A program made the translations under genes and the position numbers. From NCBI RefSeq assembly GCF_009688965.1, contig NZ_AP021875.1, positions 1,488,001 through 1,552,000 on the forward strand: a DNA stretch of 64,000 bases, in the 5' to 3' direction. A model generated the notes under the pieces. That model saw nothing but the letters and a program-made list of their open reading frames with translations, was not told where the DNA came from and searched no databases. The stretch is from Desulfosarcina widdelii. GTDB taxonomy: Bacteria > Desulfobacterota > Desulfobacteria > Desulfobacterales > Desulfosarcinaceae. The first letter of the stretch is position 1, and every line of letters starts with the position of its first letter. Shown in pieces: positions 8,775-17,494 of the stretch.

Positions 8775-9506
8775 TTACTTCGCTATTTTCGGGACTTGCC
8801 CTTCTTCTCTCAACTGCCGCAGTACAACTCCGAATTTCTCGGCATAGTTTCGGCCCTTCTCGCCGAGGGCCTTTGAGAAGGCCACATGCAGGGGATTTTT
8901 ATTCACAACGAAGACGGTCCTGAATCTGTCCTTCAGCCCCAGTTTTGCACTTACAGCCCTGAAACTCATTTCATTGGCGATGGCGTAGTGAAACGGTCTT
9001 TTATCCAGCAATTGGATCTGTTTTTCAATGTTGTCGCAGATCCATATGTCTTTGAAAATATCCTTGCGCTTGTCATAACAGGGGCCGTAGAAAGTGCCTC
9101 TGACCTGGTAAAGATAAGTGCCTTTGAGGTCTGTCAGCTTTCGAACTCGCCGATCATTTTCCTTTCCCGATAGAATGGCGGTCCGGGTGTAGCAGAACGG
9201 CTCCGGGCAATAGTATAGAAATCCGGCGCGTTCCTCGGTATGAAAAACAGAGATGATACCGTCTACCTCACCGCTTTTCACAAGCGCAATCGCTCGTTTC
9301 CAGGGATACACGATAAATCTCGGGGTCAAATCGAGACGCTCGCATACGCTGCCGACGGTTTCGACAAACACCCCCTTGACTTCCCCGTTTTCTTCGTAAT
9401 GGTACGGCTCGAAATTCCCGACGCTGAAAACGACAGTCTCGGCAGCGGCATCGAACGTCAGAATCATTGCTGAAAAAAAGCATAGTATTGTCAATATCTT
9501 ATTCAT
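8775..9506 (-). CDS. Periplasmic substrate-binding protein, SBP_bac_3 type
   Basis: The 243-residue product starts with a signal peptide (KILTILCFFSAMILTFDAAAE) and continues with the family-3 solute-binding fold: VVFSVGNFEPYHYEENGEVKGVFVE, VYPWKRAIALVKSGEVDGIIS and a second lobe with KLTDLKGTYLYQVRGTFYG. These proteins bind amino acids or similar small molecules. No ABC permease or ATPase gene lies next to it, so it may be an orphan, as is common for such single-domain receptors in deltaproteobacteria. Ligand unknown. Confidence 0.82.
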   Translation of the reverse strand: MNKILTILCFFSAMILTFDAAAETVVFSVGNFEPYHYEENGEVKGVFVETVGSVCERLDLTPRFIVYPWKRAIALVKSGEVDGIISVFHTEERAGFLYYCPEPFCYTRTAILSGKENDRRVRKLTDLKGTYLYQVRGTFYGPCYDKRKDIFKDIWICDNIEKQIQLLDKRPFHYAIANEMSFRAVSAKLGLKDRFRTVFVVNKNPLHVAFSKALGEKGRNYAEKFGVVLRQLREEGQVPKIAK

Positions 9507-9568
9507 AAAAATCGATCCCGGGCAGACAAACTGCGGTCCATCTCTTCTCTTTGACGGTCTATACCGAT

Positions 9569-10408
9569 CTACTCTTTTCTCGCCACGATTGCAAATTCCT
9601 GCGATTTTGGATCAAAAGGGGTTCCGGCAACATCCGAGTAAAATGCCTCGATGGAAAAGCCCGCATCCGTCAACTCCCTTTCGAGCGCTTCGGAGGCGAA
9701 ATATTGCAGCCAGTTGTAGATCGTTCGGGTTCGTTGTACTTCAACGATTGTGTATTTGTCGAGCACAACGTTTTCCCGTTCGTACTTTAAGGTGTTTACA
9801 AAGCCATAGTACCTGTCAGGCGACCAGAATCCGTCGAGCTGGTTCAACGCATATGTCGCGGCCTCTTCCCTTTTGTCAAATGCTGCCAGGGAATATACGT
9901 CGAGCAGGACCCGGCCGCCGGGCTTTACGATTTGATGAAATTTATCCAGAAGCCCTTTTCGTTGGGTTGGGCTGAGGGCGCAAAAATCGCACATGATCAT
10001 CAGGACAAGATCGAACCGGCGTTCCGTTTCAAAATCCAGGTAATTCCGGTTCACATAACAGATCTCCAACTGCTCGCCTGCCGCTGCTTTTTTCGCATAC
10101 TCGATGGACCGGCTCGAAAAATCGATGCCGGTCACATTCGCTTCGCGTTTTGCCAATCGGTGGGCATACAATCCAGGCCCGCAGCCAAAGTCGGCGATAT
10201 TCATGCCGGCAGTGACGTTGAACCGGGATGCGATCCACTTTACGGATCGATCGATGAAGGCCGCGTTTCTCGAAGAGACGTCGATTTCCTCGTTGAGATG
10301 GAAAGAAATCATCTGCTGCGAGGTATGCTCGTCGGTCCACAAATCGCTGGCCGTGTAAAACGCAAACGGTTCCGGCCGCCGGTTGATCTTTTCCAATTCT
10401 TCAAACAT
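9569..10408 (-). CDS. Class I SAM-dependent methyltransferase
   Basis: The 279-residue protein has the Rossmann-like SAM-binding core: motif I NIADFGCGPGLYAHRLA at about residues 69-85, motif II VTGIDFSSRSIEYAKK, and FDLVLMIMCDFCALSP for motif IV. The N-terminal 60 residues (SDLWTDEHTSQQMISFHLN) are those of a common small-molecule methyltransferase subgroup. The substrate cannot be inferred. It lies about 60 bases upstream of the binding-protein gene on the same strand. Confidence 0.85.
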   Translation of the reverse strand: MFEELEKINRRPEPFAFYTASDLWTDEHTSQQMISFHLNEEIDVSSRNAAFIDRSVKWIASRFNVTAGMNIADFGCGPGLYAHRLAKREANVTGIDFSSRSIEYAKKAAAGEQLEICYVNRNYLDFETERRFDLVLMIMCDFCALSPTQRKGLLDKFHQIVKPGGRVLLDVYSLAAFDKREEAATYALNQLDGFWSPDRYYGFVNTLKYERENVVLDKYTIVEVQRTRTIYNWLQYFASEALERELTDAGFSIEAFYSDVAGTPFDPKSQEFAIVARKE

Positions 10409-10582
10409 GCGCGCTCCTATTCGATCTTTTTCACAAGAAACGACAAACCAAAACGCCTCGAAACAGACACTTAATTTCCCAGACCTTCCATAACACTTGA
10501 AAGAACTTAAAAAAACAGGTACTTTATCTAAATATAGCCAATCCCGACGTTCGCATACTTTTTTTTAAGGGTCGCATCGATC

Positions 10583-12613
10583 ATGCCACCGGACGCGTCG
10601 CCCCCTTTTCCGCCTGCCGAAAACACCTCCATCTCACTGGAGGATGCCAATTCCATCGTTTTGATTCTGGACGGCCAGGGGCGGGTGCATTTTCTCAATC
10701 AATTCGGCCTGGAATTCTTCGGGTATCGCAGCTCGGAACTTTTCGGTCGACCCGCCGTGGGCACCATCATTCCGGAAAAAGACCGTACGGGCGGCGACCT
10801 GAAGGTCATGATCGATGACCTGCTCCGCAGCCCCGACGACTACGTCCGCCAGATCAACGAAAACCTCCGTAAAGACGGCCAGCGCGTCTGGGTGGTCTGG
10901 TCCAACCGCGCCTTTCGTGACGAAAAGGGCAAGGTTTGTGGAATTTTATGCGTGGGCAACGATATTACCGACCGCAAGGCCTTCGAATCTTTTCTGGAAC
11001 AGGACCGGGTGAAGCTGACCGCCAGGGTCCAGGAACAGAACCTGCGGTTAAAGGAAGCCAATGAAAAACTGAAGACCGAAATTGCACAACGGGAAGAGAT
11101 CCAGCGGGAACTGCAGGAAAGCCGCAACCGCTACCGTCTGCTCTCCGAAGCCTCCACCGAAGGAATCCTGTTTCACGATAACGGAATCATCATCGAGGTC
11201 AACGACGCCTTTGCAGAACTGGTCGAATGCCCGCACCGGCGCCTGATCGGTATGAACGTGATCGAAAATTTCGTCGCATTCGAAGACTGGGAGCGAGTCA
11301 GGGATCGCATCGACTCCGATGACCTCCGCGCCTACGAGATCATGGCCCGTTCCATCTCCGGGCGAACTTTTCCCGTTGAACTGCGCGGCCGGGCCGGTGA
11401 GTTTGCCGGGCGCCGCTGCCGCGTGGTCAGCGTCCGGGACATCACCCACCGCAAAAAGACCGAACGGAAGCTGATCCAATCCCAGAAGATGGAGGCCGTC
11501 GGCACCCTGGCCAGCGGCATCGCCCACGACTTCAACAATATGCTGGCCGGAATCCAGGGCAACGTGGAGATCGTCCGGCGTCAGCTTTCCGATGGCGATC
11601 CCCAGCACAAACGTATGGACGTCATCTGCCAGATTGTGGAACGGGGCGCCAAACTCACCGGCCAGTTGCTCGGCTACGCACGGGGCGGACAGGTGGAAGT
11701 GCGCGAGATCGATCTCAACCGGCTGATCGAAGGCACCCTGGAAATGTTCGGACGCACCCAGCGGCAGATTGTCATCGAGACCCACAAAGATCCAGATACC
11801 CCCAACGTCAAGGGCGATCCCACCCAGATCGAACAGGTATTGTTGAATCTGATGATCAATGCCGTGCACGCCATGCCGGAGGGCGGTCAACTGTTCATCG
11901 AAACCGCACCGACCCGGCTGAGCAGGAACGAAAGCCGTATCTACGAGATTGTTCCCGGCCGGTATGCCATGCTCTCGGTGCGGGATACCGGCAAAGGCAT
12001 GGACCGCAAGACCCAAAAACAGATTTTCGAACCCTTTTTTACAACCAAGGAGCGCGGCGAGGGTACAGGATTGGGGCTGGCTTCCACGTACGGCATCGTC
12101 AAGGCCCACAAAGGCTACATCGAGGTATACAGCGAACCGGGCGAGGGCTCGCAGTTCAACGTGCTGCTGCCGGCATCCGACAATACAAAAGCGGTGGAGG
12201 TCGCCGCCGAACCCGTCGTGGAGACAGGCACGGAGACCTTGATGATCGTGGACGACGAACCGGATTTTCTCGATGTAGGCCGGGAAATGCTTGAACTTCT
12301 CGGCTACACGGTCATCGCAGCAGCGGGCAGCGAAGAAGCGATCGAACAGTTCTCATCGGAACCCGGAGCCGTCCGTCTGGTCATCCTCGACATGATCATG
12401 CCCGGCCCTCCCATAGACGAAACCATCCGGCGGCTACGGGAAATCGACGGGTCGATTCCCGTGCTGCTGGCCAGTGGCTACAGCCAGGACGCAGAGGCTG
12501 TCCGCCGTTCGCTGAAGACGTGCAACGGTTTCATCCAGAAGCCGTTCCGTATGGTTTCCCTGTCCCGCAAAATCAGGGAAATCTTCGAGGATGCGCAAGA
12601 TGAGAATCGCTGA
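10583..12613 (+). CDS. Hybrid sensor histidine kinase, PAS-PAS-HisKA-HATPase-receiver
   Basis: The 676-residue protein has no clear membrane segment and is probably cytosolic. In order: PAS 1 (about 15-130), a coiled coil, PAS 2 (about 180-295), HisKA with the phosphorylatable histidine in GIAHDFNNMLAGI (about residue 315), HATPase with N-box LMINAVHAMPEGG, G boxes DTGKGMD and GEGTGLGLASTYGIVK, and a C-terminal receiver (about 550-670) with DDE acid cluster VDDEPD and acceptor aspartate in LVILDMIMPG. The receiver is fused, so output goes to an unseen partner. Its 3' end overlaps the start region of thiL, suggesting co-transcription. Confidence 0.9.
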   Translation: MPPDASPPFPPAENTSISLEDANSIVLILDGQGRVHFLNQFGLEFFGYRSSELFGRPAVGTIIPEKDRTGGDLKVMIDDLLRSPDDYVRQINENLRKDGQRVWVVWSNRAFRDEKGKVCGILCVGNDITDRKAFESFLEQDRVKLTARVQEQNLRLKEANEKLKTEIAQREEIQRELQESRNRYRLLSEASTEGILFHDNGIIIEVNDAFAELVECPHRRLIGMNVIENFVAFEDWERVRDRIDSDDLRAYEIMARSISGRTFPVELRGRAGEFAGRRCRVVSVRDITHRKKTERKLIQSQKMEAVGTLASGIAHDFNNMLAGIQGNVEIVRRQLSDGDPQHKRMDVICQIVERGAKLTGQLLGYARGGQVEVREIDLNRLIEGTLEMFGRTQRQIVIETHKDPDTPNVKGDPTQIEQVLLNLMINAVHAMPEGGQLFIETAPTRLSRNESRIYEIVPGRYAMLSVRDTGKGMDRKTQKQIFEPFFTTKERGEGTGLGLASTYGIVKAHKGYIEVYSEPGEGSQFNVLLPASDNTKAVEVAAEPVVETGTETLMIVDDEPDFLDVGREMLELLGYTVIAAAGSEEAIEQFSSEPGAVRLVILDMIMPGPPIDETIRRLREIDGSIPVLLASGYSQDAEAVRRSLKTCNGFIQKPFRMVSLSRKIREIFEDAQDENR

Positions 12614-13577
12614 CATCGGCGGAGAATTCGCCCTGATCGAACGGCTTTGCGCTCATGCACCCGCCAAGCATAAAGACCTGCTGGCCGGGATCGGAGACGA
12701 TGCCGCCGTCATCGGCGGGATCCAGGCCGATGGCAGCTACCTGCTGGTCACCACGGACATGCTGGTGGAAAACAGCCATTTTAAGCGCGACTGGGCCACA
12801 GCGGAGCAGATCGGGATCAAGTCGGTGGTCTGCAATGTCAGCGACATCGCCGCCATGGGCGGCACGCCCACCTTCATGTTCGTCTCTTTGGCCCTGCCGC
12901 CGGAAACACAGGTGGAATGGGCGGAATCGCTCTACCGGGGTATGGGCAGGGCCTGTCGACGCTACGGGGTGACCCTGGCCGGCGGGGACACCACCCATGG
13001 GGCGGCGGTTACCATCAGCATCACCCTTTTGGGTCGCGTGGTCCCTGAAAACCTTTGCCTGCGCAGCCATGCCCGCCCCGGCGATCTTCTCTGCGTCACC
13101 GGGCCTGTGGGCACAGCCGCCGCAGGCCTGGCCATGATGTCCGCGGGGCTGGAAACGCCCGACCAGCTGAAGGAGAAGCATCTGACGCCCGGCTGCCGCC
13201 TGGACGTCGGCCCGGCCATTGCGCCGCTGGCCCATGCCATGATCGATATCAGCGACGGCCTGGCCGCCGAAGTCAACCATATCTGCAAGCAGAGCAAGAC
13301 CGGCGCCGAAATCGTGGCTGCCGACATTCCCCTGCACCCGCTGGCGGTCGAAGCCGCCCGCCAGACCGGCAAAGATCCGTTGGCCTTCGCCCTGTCCGGC
13401 GGTGAGGATTTCGAACTGCTCTTCTCCATAACCCCGCAGGACCGGCAGCAACTGGAACGCCGCGGCATCGATGTTGTCACGGTGGGTAAGGTTGCCGATG
13501 CGGCCGCGGGAATCTTGCTTCGATTGCCCGACGGAAAATGCCAGGTCCTGGCCGGCGGCTACAATCACTTTTCCTGA
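12600..13577 (+). CDS. thiL: Thiamine-monophosphate kinase
   Basis: ThiL phosphorylates thiamine monophosphate to the active cofactor thiamine diphosphate with ATP. The 325-residue protein shows the AIR-synthase-related fold: GIGDDAAVI near the start, VTTDMLVENSHF, the metal/ATP segment NVSDIAAMGGTP, GLAGGDTTHG-like LAGGDTT, MIDISDGLAAEVNHI and ALSGGEDFELLFS near the end. The start at 12600 is preferred over 12591 because GAGG lies 9 bases before it; either start overlaps the kinase gene ending at 12613. The overlap hints at translational coupling with the sensor kinase. Confidence 0.93.
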   Translation: MRIADIGGEFALIERLCAHAPAKHKDLLAGIGDDAAVIGGIQADGSYLLVTTDMLVENSHFKRDWATAEQIGIKSVVCNVSDIAAMGGTPTFMFVSLALPPETQVEWAESLYRGMGRACRRYGVTLAGGDTTHGAAVTISITLLGRVVPENLCLRSHARPGDLLCVTGPVGTAAAGLAMMSAGLETPDQLKEKHLTPGCRLDVGPAIAPLAHAMIDISDGLAAEVNHICKQSKTGAEIVAADIPLHPLAVEAARQTGKDPLAFALSGGEDFELLFSITPQDRQQLERRGIDVVTVGKVADAAAGILLRLPDGKCQVLAGGYNHFS

Positions 13578-13974
13578 ACGGACAGATTGATTTACTCGTA
13601 AAAGGTCACCATTTATGTCATTCCCGCGCAGGCGGGAATCCAGCATTTTTAAATTGTTGTTTGAACGTCGAACAGTGAACATCGAACGTCCAACGTCGAA
13701 TGTTCAGATCGCTTCGCTCCGTCAATCGGTTTAAAGTATATCCGGCCGTTGGTGGGGTCTGTGAGATAGGGTTTAATCTTATTAAAAACGATGGAAGGCC
13801 TTGTTCGAAGTTCGAAGTTGGGCGTTCGATGTTCGACGTTCATGGGTCCTGGTTTTAGCTCGCTTCGAAGAGGGCTTCATCGAACCACCGGCTAAGCGGC
13901 TGGTCGGTAATTTTCTGGATACCGGATCAAGTCCGGCATGACGTGACTGAGACCTTTTTCAAGTCCATTGCAGA
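13578..13974. repeat. Gene-free stretch with palindromes and GAACGTCGAAC-type repeats
   Basis: About 400 bases lie between converging thiL and the ABC-F gene. At 13618-13645 is the ATTCCCGC(..)GCGGGAAT palindrome. At 13662-13710 and again inverted at 13800-13842 are arrays of GTTCGAAC/GAACGTCGAAC/CGTTCGATGTTCGACGTT units, so the two blocks form a large inverted pair. At 13918-13943 is TGGATACCGGATCAAGTCCGGCATGACG, another palindromic unit. No gene is seen. Confidence 0.6.
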
Positions 13975-15873
13975 TTAACCGTTCATGGATTCCAGCTCTT
14001 CCCAGCGGGCGAACGCCCGTTCCAGTTCCTGCTCCACCTCGGCCAGTTCCTGCTTCACCTCGGCGATCCGCCGGCCATCCTGGCGGTAGAAATCCTCCCG
14101 GGACATGATCTGGAAAAGCTCTTCCTGCCTGGATTCCAGGGACTCGATTCTTCCGGGCAGGCCGTCGAGTTCACGCTGCTGCATGTACCCGAGTTTTTTC
14201 GGCGCTGTGACCGGCGCTGTGGATTTCCGGCCGTTTTTGGCGCCGGCCTTCTTTGTCCGCTGCTGCTCGACCTCGGGCCGCTGGTCGAGCCAGTCGTCGT
14301 ACCCGCCGGCATAGGCTTCAACCCGTCCGGGCGACTCGAAAACCAGCGTGCTGGTCACCACATTATTGATAAAGGCCCGGTCGTGGCTGACCAGCAGAAC
14401 GGTTCCCGCGTAGTCCAGCAAAAGTTCTTCGAGAAGTTCCAGGGTTTCCACATCCAGGTCGTTGGTGGGCTCGTCTAAAACAAGAACATTGGCAGGCCGG
14501 GCAAAGAGCTTGGCCAGCAGCAGCCGGTTTTTCTCCCCGCCGGAAAGCACCCGAACAGGAGTTCTGGCCCGTTCGGGAGAAAAGAGAAAATCTTTCAAAT
14601 AGCCGATTACATGTCGCTGACGGCCGCCGATGTCCAGCATGTCGCTGTCCGGAGACAGATTCTGCTGGACGGTTTTTTCCTCGTCCAATTGTCCGCGAAG
14701 CTGGTCGAAGTAGCAGACTTCAAGGTTGGTCCCGTGCTTGATCCGCCCGCGATCAGCCTCCAATTCACCCAGCAGCAGGCGGATCAGCGTTGTTTTTCCG
14801 GCGCCGTTGGGTCCCAGAATTCCGATGCGGTCGCCGCGCATGATGGTGCATGAGAAATCTTCTACAATGGTTTTCTCGCCGAAGCGAAAGGCCAGGTCGG
14901 TGGCCTCAACGACCCGTTTCCCGCTCTGGCCGGCCAGGTCCAGGGACATGCGAACCCTGCCGGTGCGGTCCCTGCGTGCTCGACGGGCCTCGCGAAGCTG
15001 CTCCAAGGCCCGGACCCGGCCCTCGTTGCGGGTACGGCGGGCCTTGATTCCCTGGCGGATCCAGGCCTCCTCGGCGGACAGCTTTTTGTCGAAGCGGCGG
15101 TTGTCCTTTTCTTCGGATTCGAGGCGCTCCTGGTTGCGCTGCAGATAGGTATCGTAGCCGCAGTCCCAGGAATAAAGGCAGCCCCGGTCGATTTCCAGAA
15201 TGCGGGTGGCCAGGCGGCGGATCATCATGCGGTCATGGGTGACCATCATCAGCGTCCCGCCCCACTTGATCAGGAACGTCTCCAGCCATTCGATGGCGGC
15301 CATGTCCAGATGGTTGGTGGGTTCGTCCAATAGCAGGATATCCGGCGCGACCGCCAGGGCCGCTGCCAGCAGGACCTGACGCTTCATTCCGGCGGAAAAG
15401 GCATGCACCGGGGTGTCCATGGGCAGATGCAGTCGGGAGGCGATCTGCTCGGCCCGCTGCTGGATCTCCCAGCCGCCTTCTTCGTCGATGGCCTGTTGCA
15501 AAGCGACCCGCCGCTGTTCGACGGCGGATTGCAGCCCATCTCCGGATTCGCTCTTCTGGCCCAGTTGCCGGTAGGCGGCCAGGTGCTCCCCGCGGGGACC
15601 GATGGCGCTGAAGATGGCATCCAGGACCGTTCCGTGCATGGTTTCCGGCACCTGTTGGGCCAGGCTGCCGACGATGCCCCCCTGGGTGCGCATCACCTCT
15701 CCTCTGTCCGGGACCAGCCGGCCGGCGATCACGTCCATAAGCGTGCTCTTGCCCACGCCGTTGCGACCCAGCAGGCAAATCCGCTCTCCGGGCTGGACGG
15801 TGAGATTCACACGGTCCAGCAGCGGCTGCACGCCAAAGCTGACACAAACATCGCGAAGGGTAATCAATGCCAT
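13975..15873 (-). CDS. uup: ABC-F family ATPase, Uup type
   Basis: The 632-residue soluble protein has two ABC ATPase domains and no membrane domain. Domain 1 has Walker A GRNGVGKST (about residue 36) and Walker B ILLLDEPTNHLDM; domain 2 has Walker A GPNGAGKTT and VLVLDEPTNDLDVE with signature LSGGEKNRL. The basic linker between domains (IRQGIKARRTRNEGRVRALEQLREARRARR) and the C-terminal coiled coil (about 560-630) fit Uup, which acts on ribosomes or branched DNA. No strong ribosome site precedes the ATG at 15873. Confidence 0.88.
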   Translation of the reverse strand: MALITLRDVCVSFGVQPLLDRVNLTVQPGERICLLGRNGVGKSTLMDVIAGRLVPDRGEVMRTQGGIVGSLAQQVPETMHGTVLDAIFSAIGPRGEHLAAYRQLGQKSESGDGLQSAVEQRRVALQQAIDEEGGWEIQQRAEQIASRLHLPMDTPVHAFSAGMKRQVLLAAALAVAPDILLLDEPTNHLDMAAIEWLETFLIKWGGTLMMVTHDRMMIRRLATRILEIDRGCLYSWDCGYDTYLQRNQERLESEEKDNRRFDKKLSAEEAWIRQGIKARRTRNEGRVRALEQLREARRARRDRTGRVRMSLDLAGQSGKRVVEATDLAFRFGEKTIVEDFSCTIMRGDRIGILGPNGAGKTTLIRLLLGELEADRGRIKHGTNLEVCYFDQLRGQLDEEKTVQQNLSPDSDMLDIGGRQRHVIGYLKDFLFSPERARTPVRVLSGGEKNRLLLAKLFARPANVLVLDEPTNDLDVETLELLEELLLDYAGTVLLVSHDRAFINNVVTSTLVFESPGRVEAYAGGYDDWLDQRPEVEQQRTKKAGAKNGRKSTAPVTAPKKLGYMQQRELDGLPGRIESLESRQEELFQIMSREDFYRQDGRRIAEVKQELAEVEQELERAFARWEELESMNG

Positions 15874-15949
15874 ATTTTAGTTACCAACCACCCGCTTCTC
15901 ACGACCCTCTTCCATCGTCCATCTTCCCTCGTCCCTCAGTTCTCGCCCC

Positions 15950-17089
15950 TCAATACAAATCATACCTCACCAACCGCCCGTCCAATCCCCCGTTGCGCAG
16001 CGGCTTTTTCCAGGAGGACTTCAATCCGATACGTTTGATCATCTCGCGGTTGCCGAAATAGATATAGGCCTGAGAGCCCTTGCAGCGCTGTTTGAGAAAA
16101 TCTCCCAGGTTTCGATAAAAGTCTTCCAGACTGCCCTGCCCCTTCATGCGGATGCCGTAAGGCGGGTTGCATAAGATAATTCGGTTTTCCAGATTTTCGA
16201 TCGCCGCAAAGTCCATTCGCAAAACGTCAATTCTGCGCAGTCCGGGAACCGCTTTGCAATTGGCACGGGTGGCGGCAACGGCTTTTGCGTCGATATCGCT
16301 GGCCGTGATGAGACGGCCCGGCAGCTTGCGAAACCGACCGTCTGCCTGTTTTTTGACTTTCGCCCACACGACCTTGTCGAAGTCGGCAAGCCGCTGAAAT
16401 CCGAAGGCGGATCGGAGTACTCCGGCAGGGATGCGACAGTAGGCCATGGCCGCCTCGATGACCAGCGTTCCCGAACCGCACATGGGATCGGTCAGCGGCA
16501 CCTGGCCGTCCCAGCCGCAATGGTGAACCACGGCCGCCGCCACGGTCTCCTGCATGGGCGCATCGCACCCCTTGATCCGGTATCCCCGACGGTGCAGGCT
16601 GCCGCCGGAGGTATCGATGCTGATGGTGCCTTTCTCTTTTTCCAGATGCAGGTTGATCCACAGGTCCGGTTGACGGATATCGACATTGGGACGCCGGCCG
16701 CTGTCGTTTCGGAACCTGTCGGCGACGGCATCCTTGAGTTTCAGTGCGGCAAACTGGGAATGGGGAACGCTGCTGCCGGCAGTACTGGCAAAAATGGCGA
16801 AGGTTTCATCGCAGTTGAAAAACCGGTCCCAGGGGATGCTGCGGCCCGCCCGGTAAATGGCGTCGGCATCCGGGCAGTCAAAGGTCATCAGGGGCGCCAG
16901 GATGCGGGTGCACAGCCGGCTGCAATAGTTGATGCGATAAAGGCCGGCCGGGTCGGCAACAAAATGGATGCCGCGACGGACCGGTCGGGCGTCGGTCGCG
17001 CCGAGTGCGGTCAGTTCCGCGACACCGGTTTCTTCGAGGCCATCGGCGATCTGGGCGAAATAGGCGCCCTTTTTCTGGTAGTCAAACAT
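15950..17089 (-). CDS. THUMP-domain class I RNA methyltransferase (RlmL/YpsC type)
   Basis: The 379-residue protein begins with a THUMP RNA-binding region (about 1-165) and ends with a UPF0020-type methyltransferase domain. Visible motifs are DPMCGSGTLVIEAAMAY (SAM motif), ASDIDAKAVAATRANC and the catalytic ILCNPPYGIRM, typical of N2-guanine methylation of rRNA. In E. coli the RlmKL N-terminal half methylates G2445 of 23S rRNA; the shorter single-enzyme form is common in other bacteria. The exact target here is not shown by sequence alone. Confidence 0.87.
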   Translation of the reverse strand: MFDYQKKGAYFAQIADGLEETGVAELTALGATDARPVRRGIHFVADPAGLYRINYCSRLCTRILAPLMTFDCPDADAIYRAGRSIPWDRFFNCDETFAIFASTAGSSVPHSQFAALKLKDAVADRFRNDSGRRPNVDIRQPDLWINLHLEKEKGTISIDTSGGSLHRRGYRIKGCDAPMQETVAAAVVHHCGWDGQVPLTDPMCGSGTLVIEAAMAYCRIPAGVLRSAFGFQRLADFDKVVWAKVKKQADGRFRKLPGRLITASDIDAKAVAATRANCKAVPGLRRIDVLRMDFAAIENLENRIILCNPPYGIRMKGQGSLEDFYRNLGDFLKQRCKGSQAYIYFGNREMIKRIGLKSSWKKPLRNGGLDGRLVRYDLY

Positions 17090-17194
17090 GGGTGGGTTGC
17101 CTGATTGGACCGAATCGCTGACGATTCTGTCTGAAGTGTGACTTTCTATGGCGTCATCAATCGTTGAATCGATGTCGTCTGTATAAAGGGCGGA

Positions 17195-17494
17195 TCAGCA
17201 GTGGCCCTCGTTTCGGGAAGGAAGGAGGGTTTTCACCACGTTGATGCGTCGTTGGATTTCCCGCTCGATCTCCAGCCAGTATTCCGGATCGTCGATCCAG
17301 GCCTGGAAGTCTTCGGTGTCGATGCTGTTGAGGGCGCCGCGAATCTCATCGTCCTCGATCGTATCCATGCGCTTGAACACCTCGTCCATGAAGCGGGACC
17401 ACACCTCGGGATCATTGAGCCGGTCCCCGGCGTAGGTCTCGTCCAGGCCGATGAGATCGGCCATCAGATTGACCATGCACGCTTTCGGGTTCAT
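17195..17494 (-). CDS. Small acidic protein of unknown function
   Basis: I do not recognise this 99-residue protein. It is acidic and likely helical ([38 protein letters not shown]) with a tryptophan-rich middle ([21 protein letters not shown]). No signal peptide, membrane segment or cysteine motif is visible beyond the extreme C-terminal HC. Its ATG overlaps the stop of the DEAD-box helicase gene (ATGA), so the two are probably translationally coupled. That supports it as a real gene and suggests a role connected with RNA. Confidence 0.7.
   Translation of the reverse strand: MNPKACMVNLMADLIGLDETYAGDRLNDPEVWSRFMDEVFKRMDTIEDDEIRGALNSIDTEDFQAWIDDPEYWLEIEREIQRRINVVKTLLPSRNEGHC

Noticed and set aside
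11048..12109. Long minus-strand frame opposite the hybrid kinase
   Set aside because: The plus-strand frame has clear PAS, HisKA, HATPase and receiver motifs. The opposite frame shows no family and is a high-GC shadow.
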